Assembly (NCBI GenBank): GCA_030625965.1
Contig: DAOUPV010000003.1
Location: 38,744 to 102,743, forward strand
DNA length: 64,000 nucleotides
Origin: Clostridia bacterium
GTDB lineage: Bacteria; Bacillota; TC1; UBA5767
Direction: 5' to 3'
Shown here: positions 52,218-61,498 of the stretch, in pieces
Layout of the letters: every line of letters starts with the position of its first letter
Position numbering within the stretch: position 1 is the stretch's first letter
Position numbers and translations under genes: made by a program
Notes under the pieces: model-generated
Seen by the model: the letters and a program-made list of their open reading frames with translations, nothing else
Database searches by the model: none
Told to the model about the DNA's origin: nothing

Positions 52218-53502
52218 TCTACTGATAAAACAGGTCCGCTGGATCAATCCATATGAACAGACGGATGAAATCAAGGATGTATATATTCGCGAGGGTGAGA
52301 TAGCCGTTGTCGGCAACAACCTGAACCCTGACCAGGTGGAGATCATCGATGGAGATGGTCTGGTGCTCTGTCCGGGATTCATTGACATGCATGTCCATCT
52401 CAGGGAACCGGGATTCGAACACAAGGAATCCATCCTGACTGGAATGCGGGCGGCGGCACATGGCGGTTTTACAGCCATCGCACCCATGCCCAACTCCAAG
52501 CCTGCGGCCGACTCCGCCAAGACGGTCCGCTACGTGCTGGATAAAAGTGAAGACGGTCCGGTGTATGTTCTGCCGGTGGGTGCCATAACCCAGGGACTCA
52601 AGGGAGAGAAACTGACAGACATGGCGGAGCTGAAAGCTGCCGGAGTGGTTGCCTTTTCTGATGACGGCATGGCTGTCATGGATTCGGATACCATGAAGAC
52701 CGGTATGCAGATCGCCAAGGGACTGGGCGCTGTAGTCATCGACCACTGTGAGGATCTTACGCTTACCAAGAACGGGGTCATCAACAAAGGCCCGGTATCC
52801 GAACAGCTGGGTCTGCCAGGGATTCCCAGAGCAGCTGAAGACATCATGACGGCCAGGGATATCCTGCTGGCCAAAGAATATGACCTGCCGATCCATATTG
52901 CCCATGTGAGCACCAAGACATCGGCCGAGCTGATCAGGAACGCTAAAGCGCAAGGCGTGGATGTGACCGCTGAGGTTACACCGCATCATTTTGCACTCAC
53001 GGATGAATGTTTGCTCACTATGGATGCCAACTTCAAGGTCAGCCCACCACTCAGAGGGGAAGAGGACAGAGTAGCAATCGTCGAGGCCATCAAGGATGGG
53101 ACCATCGATCTTTTTGCTACAGACCATGCACCCCATAGCCAGGATGAGAAGGGTCATGGCCTGGAAAAAGCACCCAAGGGCATGATCGGTCTGGAGACCT
53201 GCTTCGGAGTCATCTACACTGAACTGGTCGCAAAGGGCGTCATCGATCTCCAGAAGGTCATCAAGATGCTGACCACAGTACCGTACGAGCGTTTCTCGCT
53301 GCCGGAGGAAACCGGCAATCCCATGGTGGGGCCGACCAATCTGGTTCTCATCGATCCGGAGCGCAAGTGGGAAGTACGACGCGAGGACTTCCATTCCAAA
53401 TCTATGAATTCACCCTTCCTGGGCAAAGTATTGCAGGGGAAGGTTATGCTGACCATAGCCGGTGGAGATCTGGCTATGCGCGACGATAACGTCACATTCT
53501 AA
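52210..53502 (+). CDS. pyrC: Dihydroorotase
   Basis: Zinc amidohydrolase that cyclises carbamoyl aspartate to dihydroorotate. Metal motifs: DMHVHLREPGFEHKE (HxH), DHCEDL, PIHIAHVST and ATDHAPHSQDEK. 430 aa matches the class I type. The start is TTG with GGAGAGG 7 nt upstream. In B. subtilis pyrB precedes it; here pyrR is directly upstream. Confidence 0.95.
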   Translation: MVNLLIKQVRWINPYEQTDEIKDVYIREGEIAVVGNNLNPDQVEIIDGDGLVLCPGFIDMHVHLREPGFEHKESILTGMRAAAHGGFTAIAPMPNSKPAADSAKTVRYVLDKSEDGPVYVLPVGAITQGLKGEKLTDMAELKAAGVVAFSDDGMAVMDSDTMKTGMQIAKGLGAVVIDHCEDLTLTKNGVINKGPVSEQLGLPGIPRAAEDIMTARDILLAKEYDLPIHIAHVSTKTSAELIRNAKAQGVDVTAEVTPHHFALTDECLLTMDANFKVSPPLRGEEDRVAIVEAIKDGTIDLFATDHAPHSQDEKGHGLEKAPKGMIGLETCFGVIYTELVAKGVIDLQKVIKMLTTVPYERFSLPEETGNPMVGPTNLVLIDPERKWEVRREDFHSKSMNSPFLGKVLQGKVMLTIAGGDLAMRDDNVTF

Positions 53503-53513
53503 AGGAGATATCT

Positions 53514-54302
53514 ATGCCTTATGCGACTCAGGGGATTATCACTAAGAATAATCCTCTTAACCATCAGATATACCGGATGGAAATCGAATGCCCGGACATC
53601 GCCAAGGAGGCGAGTCCAGGCCAGTTCATCCAGGTGAAGAGCAGCGACGACGGTGCGCCGCTCCTTAACCGGCCCATCAGCATCGCCAGGGTTATTCCGG
53701 GCGGGCTGCAGATCATCTATGCTGTGGTGGGTACCGGAACTAGACAGCTATCAGAAAAAAGTGCAGGGGATAAGCTGTCCCTCATCGGACCGCTGGGCCA
53801 CGGATTTTCCTGGCAACCGGAGAACAAGAAGGTTCTACTGGTTGGCGGCGGCATCGGCATTGCGCCTTTGCATGCGTTGGCAGAAGGTCTGCATGGAGAC
53901 CACATAGAAGTACATACCATCCTAGGTTTCAATACCAAGGAGGACTTGTTCTCTCAGGAGCAACTGGCCCAATGGAGCAAAAAACTTTGGGTGACTACCA
54001 TGGACGGCACCTGCGGTATCCACGGACATGCCTGTACGCCTCTTGAGGGCACCGTATCCATCGAGGACTATGACCATGTCTATGCCTGCGGACCGGAGCC
54101 CATGCTGAAGGCCTTGGCCAAGATCTGCAATAGTAGACATATCCCTTGCAGCCTCTCCGTTGAGGAGTATATGGCTTGCGGTATAGGGGTCTGTCTGGGC
54201 TGCGTCCAGAAGATCCTGAATGAGGACCACGAGGAAACCTACCAGCGGGTCTGCGTTGAAGGACCTGTATTTTCCAGCAAGGAGGTGGTTTTCGATGACT
54301 GA
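53514..54302 (+). CDS. pyrK: Dihydroorotate dehydrogenase electron transfer subunit
   Basis: Ferredoxin-reductase-like partner of PyrD type 1B, passing electrons to NAD+. FAD-binding LLNRPISIARV, NAD-binding VLLVGGGIGIAPLHALAEG, and the C-terminal [2Fe-2S] cysteines in YMACGIGVCLGCVQ plus a later Cys in RVCVEG. 262 aa. Overlaps pyrD by 8 nt. Confidence 0.95.
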   Translation: MPYATQGIITKNNPLNHQIYRMEIECPDIAKEASPGQFIQVKSSDDGAPLLNRPISIARVIPGGLQIIYAVVGTGTRQLSEKSAGDKLSLIGPLGHGFSWQPENKKVLLVGGGIGIAPLHALAEGLHGDHIEVHTILGFNTKEDLFSQEQLAQWSKKLWVTTMDGTCGIHGHACTPLEGTVSIEDYDHVYACGPEPMLKALAKICNSRHIPCSLSVEEYMACGIGVCLGCVQKILNEDHEETYQRVCVEGPVFSSKEVVFDD

Positions 54303-55215
54303 TAAGCGAGTAGATCTGACGACCGACCTGATGGGTCTTACCCTGAAGAATCCGGTAATGACCGCTTCCGGTACCTGTGGTTCGGGCATCGAGCTGCTGC
54401 CCTATATGGACGTATCCAAGCTGGGTGCCATAGTAGGTAAGGGCACCACCTTAAATAACAAGGTAGGCAATCCGCCAGGACGACTGATGCAGACACCCGG
54501 TGGGCTACTGAACTGCATCGGACTGCAGAATCAAGGTGCGGACTATTTCCTGACTGAGATCCTGCCGGAAGTGCGCAAAGTGGATACCCATTTCTTTGCC
54601 AACATTTCAGGTAACACAGTAGAGGAGTACGGAATCTTGGCTGAGAAGCTGGATGTGGACGGTATCTCGGGCCTTGAGGTGAACATCTCGTGCCCCAACG
54701 TCAAGTCCGGAGGACTGGCCTTCGGGACGGTTCCGGAGGATGCCAGATCTGTGACCGAAGAGGTCAAGAAACGCACCGGCAAACCGGTACTGGTCAAACT
54801 TTCACCCAATGTGACGGACATCACGGCCATCGCCCAAGCGGTGGAGGAAGGCGGCGCCGACGGCATCAGCCTGATCAACACATTGCTGGGTATGAGTATA
54901 GACATTGAGACTATGAAAGCATCGTTATCCAACACCTTTGGAGGACTGTCCGGCCCGGCTGTGAAGCCTGTGGGACTGAGAATGGTCTACCAGGTATATC
55001 AGAAGGTAAAGATTCCCATCGTGGGTCTGGGTGGCATCATGAACGCCGAGGACGCCATAGAGTATCTGCTGGCCGGGGCTACGGCCATCCAGTTGGGTAC
55101 CGCCAATCTGGTGAATCCTGCAGTGGGTATAGAAGTCATTAAGGGCATCGAAGAATATATGGAGCGCAAGAACATTAGGAACATGCAGGCCTTGGTTGGC
55201 AAGGCGCATGGATAG
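54295..55215 (+). CDS. pyrD: Dihydroorotate dehydrogenase, class 1B catalytic subunit
   Basis: FMN enzyme oxidising dihydroorotate to orotate. Active-site cysteine in EVNISCPNVKSGG; FMN-binding PVLVKLSPNVTDIT and GLGGIMNAEDAIEYLLAGATAIQLGTA. The start at 54295 (MTDKRVDLTTDL) follows AGGAGGTG; the track ORF extends into pyrK in another frame. 306 aa. With pyrK it forms the NAD-linked heterotetramer typical of Gram-positives. Confidence 0.96.
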   Translation: MTDKRVDLTTDLMGLTLKNPVMTASGTCGSGIELLPYMDVSKLGAIVGKGTTLNNKVGNPPGRLMQTPGGLLNCIGLQNQGADYFLTEILPEVRKVDTHFFANISGNTVEEYGILAEKLDVDGISGLEVNISCPNVKSGGLAFGTVPEDARSVTEEVKKRTGKPVLVKLSPNVTDITAIAQAVEEGGADGISLINTLLGMSIDIETMKASLSNTFGGLSGPAVKPVGLRMVYQVYQKVKIPIVGLGGIMNAEDAIEYLLAGATAIQLGTANLVNPAVGIEVIKGIEEYMERKNIRNMQALVGKAHG

Positions 55216-55223
55216 GAGGAGAA

Positions 55224-55946
55224 ATGGCTAAGGAGAAACTCATTGTAGCACTAGACGTAGATACCATGGAAGAAGTGGAACGTTACGTCAGTCTGCTAAA
55301 GGACGAAGTAGGCATGTTCAAGATCGGCATGCAGGTGTATAACTCACTCGGTAAGGAAGTGGTCACCCGAGTGAAGGATTTGGGCGGCAAGATTTTCCTG
55401 GATCTCAAGTTGCATGACATCCCCAATACGGTGGCTCAGGCAACAAGGGTACTGACCGGCCTGGGTGTGGACATCTTCAATGTGCACGCATCCGGTGGGG
55501 AAGAGATGATGAAGAAGGCGGCCGATGCTGCCCGCGAGGAAGCGGAGCGTCTGGGTATCACTGCTCCTCTGGTCATCGCGGTGACCATCCTGACCAGCCT
55601 CTCGGATGAGGATATGAAAGCCATAGGCTATGCCGAAGAGCCGGCTCAGATGGTCAAGAAGCTAGGCATGCTATCTAAGAAGGCCGGCCTGGACGGCGTG
55701 GTCTGCTCACCCCTGGAGGCGACCCTGATCCGTGAAGCCTGCGGTGTGGATTTCATCAGTGTGACCCCAGGTGTCAGGCCTGCGGATGCCGATGTGGCTG
55801 ACCAGAAAAGAATCATGACACCCAAGAAAGCCATCGCGGCTGGATCACATTACCTGGTTGTGGGAAGACCCATCACCAAGGCAGATGATCCGGTACAGGC
55901 GGCAAGAAGCATCGTTAAGGAAATGGAGGAAGCATATGTTAACTAG
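55224..55946 (+). CDS. pyrF: Orotidine 5'-phosphate decarboxylase
   Basis: Converts OMP to UMP. Barrel residues LIVALDVDTMEE, GKIFLDLKLHDIPNTVAQ (catalytic Lys-Asp array) and SVTPGVRPADADVADQKRIMTP with VVGRPITKADDP near the end. 240 aa, group 1. TAGGAGGAG precedes the start. Overlaps pyrE by 11 nt. Confidence 0.96.
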   Translation: MAKEKLIVALDVDTMEEVERYVSLLKDEVGMFKIGMQVYNSLGKEVVTRVKDLGGKIFLDLKLHDIPNTVAQATRVLTGLGVDIFNVHASGGEEMMKKAADAAREEAERLGITAPLVIAVTILTSLSDEDMKAIGYAEEPAQMVKKLGMLSKKAGLDGVVCSPLEATLIREACGVDFISVTPGVRPADADVADQKRIMTPKKAIAAGSHYLVVGRPITKADDPVQAARSIVKEMEEAYVN

Positions 55947-56517
55947 AGAAGAGATAATTGAAATTTTTGAGGAATCCGAGGCACTACAGAATGGTCACTT
56001 CCGACTCACATCGGGACGTCACAGCGATCAGTACATGCAGTGCGCCCAAGTGCTCAAGTTCCCTGAATATACCGAAGCACTGTGTGAGCACATGGCAGAG
56101 TCATTCGTAGACGATGACGTGGATTTGGTGGTAGGCCCGGCCATGGGCGGCGTGACCTTGTCCTATGAGATGGCCAGACAGTTGGGTACACCCAGTCTCT
56201 TCACCGAGCGAGTGGACAACAAGATGGTCCTAAGAAGAAACTTCTTTATTCCGGAAGGTGCCAGAGTGTTGGTGACTGAGGATGTAACGACTACCGGTGG
56301 TTCGGTCATCGAAGTGATCGAGCTGGTACGCGCGGCAGGTGGTATCGTAGTGGGTACGGCCGTACTGGTGGACCGCTCTGGCGGAACACTGGATTTGGGC
56401 GTGGACAAACAGGTCAGCGCACTTACCGTAAACGTGGTCAGCTATGACGCCGACGAGTGTCCCTTGTGTAAAGATGGTATTCCCATCGTGAAACCGGGTT
56501 CCAGAAAAGCAGACTAA
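55936..56517 (+). CDS. pyrE: Orotate phosphoribosyltransferase
   Basis: Makes OMP from orotate and PRPP. The PRPP loop is RVLVTEDVTTTGGSVIEV; the N-terminal part has GHFRLTSGRHSDQYMQCAQ. The start at 55936 (MLTREEIIEIFEESEAL) follows GGAGGAAG; the track start lies deep in pyrF. 193 aa. Last gene of the operon, followed by a terminator. Confidence 0.95.
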   Translation: MLTREEIIEIFEESEALQNGHFRLTSGRHSDQYMQCAQVLKFPEYTEALCEHMAESFVDDDVDLVVGPAMGGVTLSYEMARQLGTPSLFTERVDNKMVLRRNFFIPEGARVLVTEDVTTTGGSVIEVIELVRAAGGIVVGTAVLVDRSGGTLDLGVDKQVSALTVNVVSYDADECPLCKDGIPIVKPGSRKAD

Positions 56518-56531
56518 GTAAGTAGGATTAA

Positions 56532-56560
56532 GAAAAACCCCGCAGTTGCGGGGTTTTTTG
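56532..56560 (+). terminator. Terminator of the pyr operon
   Basis: Stem AACCCCGC / GCGGGGTT with loop AGTT and six T, plus upstream A tract. Confidence 0.93.
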
Positions 56561-56633
56561 CATATCTGGGAGGAAAATGGATTTTAGTGGGAAATGTAGA
56601 TAGAAGAGACAATGAGGAATCCTAGGAGGTAGT

Positions 56634-57029
56634 ATGAGCATGAAAACCCTAAAAGTAAGGACTAATCAACGTGCTGAGATGTTGGATATCACGGATTTGG
56701 TGAAGGAATATTTGGAGGAGAGCGGTACCCAGGATGGGCAGATGCTGGTCTATGTGACACACACCACCTGCGGCGTCACCATCAATGAAAATGCGGATCC
56801 GGATGTCTGCACGGACCTGCTTATGGCCCTAGATAAGCTGGTACCCTGGGAGCAGGGATTTAGGCATGGGGAAGGCAACTCGGCGGCCCATCTGAAGGCC
56901 AGCCTGATGGGTTCATCCTGCACGGTACCTGTCCAGGATGGTAAGCTCCAGCTGGGTATTTGGCAGGGAATCTATCTCTGTGAGTTCGATGGACCGAGAA
57001 ATAGGAACGTGTTGCTGGATGTTCGCTAG
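56634..57029 (+). CDS. yjbQ: YjbQ family protein (UPF0047)
   Basis: 131-aa protein of the YjbQ family. Conserved metal-site segments are YVTHTTCGVTINENADPDV, HGEGNSAAHLKASLMGSS and LGIWQGIYLCEFDGPRNR. E. coli YjbQ has a weak secondary thiamine-phosphate synthase activity; the physiological role is unsettled. A strong AGGAGGTA precedes the ATG. No terminator is visible after it. Confidence 0.92.
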   Translation: MSMKTLKVRTNQRAEMLDITDLVKEYLEESGTQDGQMLVYVTHTTCGVTINENADPDVCTDLLMALDKLVPWEQGFRHGEGNSAAHLKASLMGSSCTVPVQDGKLQLGIWQGIYLCEFDGPRNRNVLLDVR

Positions 57030-57112
57030 AAGGCCTTTAGAGTGCAGGAGGATTTACTTAAAATAAGAGAACTATAATATTGCGCGGGTATGTCTATTTT
57101 TGGTGGTTATTT

Positions 57113-57140
57113 TTGACTTGCAGGGCAATGGGTGTAAGAA
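57113..57140 (+). promoter_or_regulatory. Candidate promoter for the secreted SLH-like gene
   Basis: TTGACT, 16-bp spacer, TAAGAA; a weak match. Confidence 0.35.
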
Positions 57141-57191
57141 TTAGATATGGAAGGTGTGTGTGTAACTAGTTCGAGTTGGGAGGTTAAGGTG

Positions 57192-57989
57192 ATGAAAAGC
57201 AGAGTTTTAGTAGCTGCAATGATTATCTTCATGATTCTCAGTGGTGCCACCATGGTGTATGCTGAGGAACTGACAGTAGAGCCCGTAGATCTAGAACTTC
57301 AGGAATATCTTAGAACACAACTTCGGGATAAGCTCAACATAACGGATGCAGCCAGATTGCAGAAGCAGGATCGCTACAGCATGCGAGACATGGAGCAGAT
57401 CTGCTTCAACGATATAGAAGGACATTGGGGCAGGGAGCAGATTCGTTTGGCCTACTATTGGGGTCTGGCCAATGGATTTCCGGATGGATCCTTTTCTCCT
57501 AACAGTCATACCACTGGCACCCAGAGCGTACTCATGATCAGACATCTGGTGGGATGCTTTGATGCGTTGGAGTACCAGGAAACGGACGGGCAGTCAATCG
57601 ACTGGGAACTCGTTCCTACGTGGGCGTTGGATGCGATGCAGGAAAAAACCACGGAACAGATTGCCATTATGAGCCGTAATTATGGTAAAGAGAATATAAG
57701 CAGGTTGCATTTTGCGCTTATGCTAGCGAAGAGTCTTAAAATTGAGAAGATGGACTACGACCAAGCTGGGGAGTATTACTTGGATCAGGACGAGATGACC
57801 GCTGATGACCTGGGATACGTATTGGCGCTGAGAGAGATGGGGCTGATTAGCGGATCCGGCGGAAGGTTCTATCCGGAGCGGGAGATTACCAGAGCAGAAG
57901 TAGTGGTGATCCTGAACAGGGTGATCGCTCTAGCTGAAGAGGAAGCACCTGAACGCATTGAACCGGAAGAGAAGAAGGACTCCGGCTGA
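57192..57989 (+). CDS. Secreted S-layer-homology-like protein
   Basis: 265 aa from the ATG at 57192, which follows GGAGGTTAAGGTG; the longer track start lacks an SD. A signal peptide is clear (basic MKSR, hydrophobic VLVAAMIIFMILSGATM, cleavage near VYA-EE). The first SLH-like unit is FNDIEGHWGREQIRLAYYWGLANGFPDGSFSP; a C-terminal one is LALREMGLISGSGGRFYPEREITRAEVVVIL. Such domains bind pyruvylated cell-wall polymers. There is no catalytic domain. It may be a small wall-associated protein; a precise role cannot be given. Confidence 0.8.
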   Translation: MKSRVLVAAMIIFMILSGATMVYAEELTVEPVDLELQEYLRTQLRDKLNITDAARLQKQDRYSMRDMEQICFNDIEGHWGREQIRLAYYWGLANGFPDGSFSPNSHTTGTQSVLMIRHLVGCFDALEYQETDGQSIDWELVPTWALDAMQEKTTEQIAIMSRNYGKENISRLHFALMLAKSLKIEKMDYDQAGEYYLDQDEMTADDLGYVLALREMGLISGSGGRFYPEREITRAEVVVILNRVIALAEEEAPERIEPEEKKDSG

Positions 57990-58259
57990 GGCAGTTGTGA
58001 TTAGCTGGTTCAGCTATACTAAATACCTAGATTCTAAGTAGACAAATTAAAGAACACCTTTATAGCCTGAAAACATCAAGGTTTCTACCAAATTCAGGTT
58101 CACTCAATGGGTGAAAGAAAATAACGAATGCAAGGCTCCATCTTCTGTGTTCTTGCTTGTGTATTGGGTAAAAACATAAGGCGGCGGAGGAGAGGGATTT
58201 GAATTACACTGCTACGAGATACATGCACGTGTAAGCGATTGAATTCATGAGGTGATTTT
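57990..58259 (+). other. 270-nt intergenic region, no gene supported
   Basis: Small hairpin-like repeats are present (TAGCTG / CAGCTA near 58005; CCTGAA / TTCAGG around 58067-58100), but none has a T tract and no promoter is convincing. The SD GAGGTGA for the next gene lies at its right end. Confidence 0.5.
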
Positions 58260-59543
58260 ATGTTACAAAACAAAAAATGGATGATTGGATTAGTCATATT
58301 TCTTGCAGTCGCGGCAATGACAAGCTACATTCGCTTCTTTCGGGAAGGAGAACCACCGGACACAGGACTGGAGAATGCACAGGAATACATATTGAAAAGA
58401 ATGGCGATTGAAGAAGAGCTGTCCACTTCTGCTACAATAGTTTCAAAATACAGTCAACAATTGAAAGCAGGCTTCAATTCTGAAACCATCGATTTAAAAG
58501 TGGCAATAGGGGATGAGGTCATCGAAGGTGATGTGTTGGCAATTTTGGACACAGGCAATATCGAGTTGCAGATCCTGACCAGGGAAAAACACATTGAGGA
58601 TCTGGAAGCACAGATAGACCAGCTCAAAAGGGAAGGCAAGACCCGTCTTGCCACGGCTCTTGTAAATGCAAAAGCAACCTATGAAAATTATAAAGTGACT
58701 TACGAGAAAAATTTGAAGCTGTATGAAGCGGGGGCTATCAGTCGAAACGAACTAGATGGATCGAAGTTATCAATGGATAGAGCATATAACGATTACATCT
58801 TAAATCAAAGCAATTACGCCAGTTTCGACTTTGAGGGAGAGATAGAACTCATCCGGAATCAGATAGAAATTGAAAGGGAAAATGTTGAGCAGTTGGATCT
58901 GGAAAAATCGGAAGCGACTATCAGAGCACCTTTCAATGGTGTGGTAACGAATATCTTTGTAGATGACAACCAGGCTGTCAACCCTGAGGAACCAATTGTG
59001 GAAATCATGGATCTGTCCCAACTAGAAGCGGAAGCTGAAATCAGTGAGTACGAAATAGTTAAAGTGAAAATTGGACAAACGGTTGTCATTTCAACATTAG
59101 GAGACCGGAAAAAAACCTATGAAGGTGCTGTTTCGATGATATATCCCAGTGGCATAGTAGAGGGCAGTGAAGTTTATGTTCTGGTAATTGTGGATATTAC
59201 AAATCCCGATGAAGGTTTGAAACCGGGCTTCTCGTGCACTTTGGATATCCTGTTATCCGGTAGTGAAAATGCATTGGTTGTCCCCTATGATGCCTTGAAA
59301 CGGATCAATGACGATTACTTCGTGTCCAAGCTGAATGAAGATGGCTCTATCACCGATGTCGAAGTCGAAACGGGTATAGAGAGTAACTTGATGATTGAGG
59401 TCATTAGCGATGATCTCGAAGAAGGGGATGTTGTCCTCGTCATGTCTGAGATCAAAATTGAGATCCACCAGCCGGAAGGTCCGTTCCAGGAGGAGGCTCC
59501 CGGTAGGCCCAGTGGCGGCAAGAATGGCAATGGTGGCAAATAA
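58260..59543 (+). CDS. HlyD/RND-type periplasmic adaptor subunit of an ABC exporter
   Basis: Membrane-fusion-type protein of 427 aa: N-terminal anchor (WMIGLVIFLAVAAMTSYI), lipoyl-like halves (KVAIGDEVIEGDVLAILDTG and ATIRAPFNGVVTNIFVDDNQAV), a coiled-coil hairpin between them (TREKHIEDLEAQIDQLKREG onward), a beta-barrel domain and a Gly/Asn-rich tail (PSGGKNGNGGK). In Gram-positives such adaptors work with MacB-like permeases. The next two genes encode that ATPase and permease, so this is a complete transporter set. Cargo is unknown. Confidence 0.88.
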   Translation: MLQNKKWMIGLVIFLAVAAMTSYIRFFREGEPPDTGLENAQEYILKRMAIEEELSTSATIVSKYSQQLKAGFNSETIDLKVAIGDEVIEGDVLAILDTGNIELQILTREKHIEDLEAQIDQLKREGKTRLATALVNAKATYENYKVTYEKNLKLYEAGAISRNELDGSKLSMDRAYNDYILNQSNYASFDFEGEIELIRNQIEIERENVEQLDLEKSEATIRAPFNGVVTNIFVDDNQAVNPEEPIVEIMDLSQLEAEAEISEYEIVKVKIGQTVVISTLGDRKKTYEGAVSMIYPSGIVEGSEVYVLVIVDITNPDEGLKPGFSCTLDILLSGSENALVVPYDALKRINDDYFVSKLNEDGSITDVEVETGIESNLMIEVISDDLEEGDVVLVMSEIKIEIHQPEGPFQEEAPGRPSGGKNGNGGK

Positions 59544-59562
59544 CCTTCAGTAGGTGATATTG

Positions 59563-60243
59563 ATGTTAAAGGCAAAAAAACTCACAAAAATATATGGTAA
59601 AGGTGAACTTTCAGTAGAAGCTCTTAAAGACGTTGATTTTGAAGTTCATGAAGGAGAGTTTATCTCGATCATGGGTCCATCGGGATCCGGTAAGTCTACC
59701 CTTATGTACATTCTTGGTTGCCTGGATAGGCCGACCAGCGGTGAATATATACTGGATGATGTGGAAATTCAGTCTATGACACGGCGGGAGCTTGCTATCG
59801 TACGCAACAAGCAGATTGGCTTTGTGTTCCAGTCCTATAATTTACTTCCGCGGTTGAGCGCACTTAAAAATGTGGAATTGGGGATGATTTACGCAGGTGT
59901 TCCGGCTGATGAAAGGAAAAAGCGAGCCCTCGATGTACTGGAAAAAGTAGGTCTTGCCGATCGTGTAAAACATAGGCCAAATGAACTGTCTGGTGGTGAA
60001 AAGCAGCGTGTGGCTATAGCGAGAGCACTGGCCAATAATCCATCTATCATTCTAGCGGATGAACCGACCGGTAATCTGGATTCCAAATCTACGGAAGAAA
60101 TATTGGAAATCTTCAAAGCCCTTAATAGAGATGGTCGAACAATCATCATCGTGACACATGAATCAGATGTGGCGGACATCACCAAACGAAAATTGACGTT
60201 TAAAGATGGTCGCCTGATTAGAGACGAGGTGGTCGCATCATGA
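59563..60243 (+). CDS. MacB/LolD-type ABC transporter ATPase
   Basis: 226-aa ATPase with Walker A GPSGSGKSTLMYILG, Q-loop FVFQSYNLLPRLSA, signature LSGGEKQRVAIARAL, Walker B IILADEPTGNLDSKS and switch His in IIVTHESD. The FVFQSYNLLPR context is characteristic of the MacB/LolD branch. I prefer ATG 59563 over GTG 59554, because the latter overlaps the TAGGTGAT site. It overlaps the permease gene by 4 nt (ATGA). Confidence 0.95.
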   Translation: MLKAKKLTKIYGKGELSVEALKDVDFEVHEGEFISIMGPSGSGKSTLMYILGCLDRPTSGEYILDDVEIQSMTRRELAIVRNKQIGFVFQSYNLLPRLSALKNVELGMIYAGVPADERKKRALDVLEKVGLADRVKHRPNELSGGEKQRVAIARALANNPSIILADEPTGNLDSKSTEEILEIFKALNRDGRTIIIVTHESDVADITKRKLTFKDGRLIRDEVVAS

Positions 60244-61442
60244 TCCTTGTTGAAATCTTCCTCATTGCGATATCTTCCATTTGGTCTAACAAGATCAGGT
60301 CTTTCCTGACCATGCTGGGCATCATTATAGGTATTTCATCTGTTGTGACCATCATCTCCCTGGGGAATGCTACAGAGGCGGAGATAACCGGCATTCTTTC
60401 AACACTGGGTGTCAACAAGGTCACACTCTACTATGACGGTACCGAGAAGATTAGGCCGGATGACAGGCTGCACTACAACGATATGGTACTTATCATGGAC
60501 AACTTTGAGGATGAAGTGATTTCGGTGACGCCGTTGATAACCATGATGGTGAAGCTGATTGAAAATGTTGAGGAACCAGGCGTTGTCTTCAGTGGCGTTA
60601 ATGAATATAGCGGTGAATCAGACAATCTGGAACTCATTTATGGAAGATTCATCAATGAATTTGATGTTGATGGCTATAAGAAAAATGTGATCATCGACAA
60701 CGAATTATCATCTGAATTGTTCGGTGATATAGATTCCACCGGCAGGAGCATACTCGTTTCATCAGGTAAAATAACCAGTGCCTATAACATTGTCGGCGTG
60801 TACGAAAAGAAAGAATCCCTGTTTGGCGAGACCAGTGCAACCACTTATGTCCCTTATACAACCATGGATATGGTATTTAATCTCCAGGGGGAACTGGGTG
60901 GCCTGGTTGTGAATTTTTATGAGAAAATTGATGTGACGGCATACGACAGTAAAATTGTGAATTTTATTGAACGGTATAAGGGGAACGAGGGTGAGAACAA
61001 GTACGCCACCTTCAGCGCGGAAGACCAGATTGAAATGGTCTCAACGGCACTGGCTACCCTTACGATTTTCGTCAGCGCCATCGCGGCGATATCCTTACTT
61101 GTCGGCGGTATTGGCGTCATGAATATAATGTTGGTTTCCGTTACGGAAAGGACTAAGGAAATCGGCATCAGGAAGGCTATGGGCGCACAACATAAGGATA
61201 TTATGCTCCAGTTCCTGATTGAAGCGTTAATGATTTCCCTATTGGGTGGCATCGTTGGAACAACACTGGGTATTATATTCATCAATATAGCAGGCAATTT
61301 AATGGAGATTCCAGCGACCCTCAGTATTGATGCTTTGATTCTGGCCATCATATTTTCATCGTCCGTCGGTATCTTTTTCGGCATGTACCCTGCGAACAAA
61401 GCCGCATCATTGGATCCGATAGAAGCATTAAGGTACGAATAG
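60240..61442 (+). CDS. MacB-like ABC transporter permease (FtsX family)
   Basis: 400 aa: first transmembrane helix with the MacB-type IWSNKIRSFLTMLGIIIGISSVVTI, a large extracytoplasmic MacB_PCD domain, then three helices of the FtsX domain with GGIGVMNIMLVSVTERTKEIGIRKAMGA and GMYPANKAASLDPIEALRYE at the C terminus. These transporters act as mechanotransmitters that move peptides or lipids outside the membrane. Forms one unit with the two genes upstream. Candidate cargoes include antimicrobial peptides; that is inference. Confidence 0.94.
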   Translation: MILVEIFLIAISSIWSNKIRSFLTMLGIIIGISSVVTIISLGNATEAEITGILSTLGVNKVTLYYDGTEKIRPDDRLHYNDMVLIMDNFEDEVISVTPLITMMVKLIENVEEPGVVFSGVNEYSGESDNLELIYGRFINEFDVDGYKKNVIIDNELSSELFGDIDSTGRSILVSSGKITSAYNIVGVYEKKESLFGETSATTYVPYTTMDMVFNLQGELGGLVVNFYEKIDVTAYDSKIVNFIERYKGNEGENKYATFSAEDQIEMVSTALATLTIFVSAIAAISLLVGGIGVMNIMLVSVTERTKEIGIRKAMGAQHKDIMLQFLIEALMISLLGGIVGTTLGIIFINIAGNLMEIPATLSIDALILAIIFSSSVGIFFGMYPANKAASLDPIEALRYE

Positions 61443-61498
61443 GGTCACATATGAGTTGGATGGTTTTGCAAAGAAAGTGTAGTTAATGGAGATATATT

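Noticed and set aside
52219-53394. 391-aa minus-strand ORF opposite pyrC
   Set aside because: No SD, no recognisable motif and complete overlap with a well-supported pyrC.
58003-58100. Terminator or riboswitch in the gap after the SLH-like gene
   Set aside because: Only short stems without T tracts and no match to a riboswitch core that I know.
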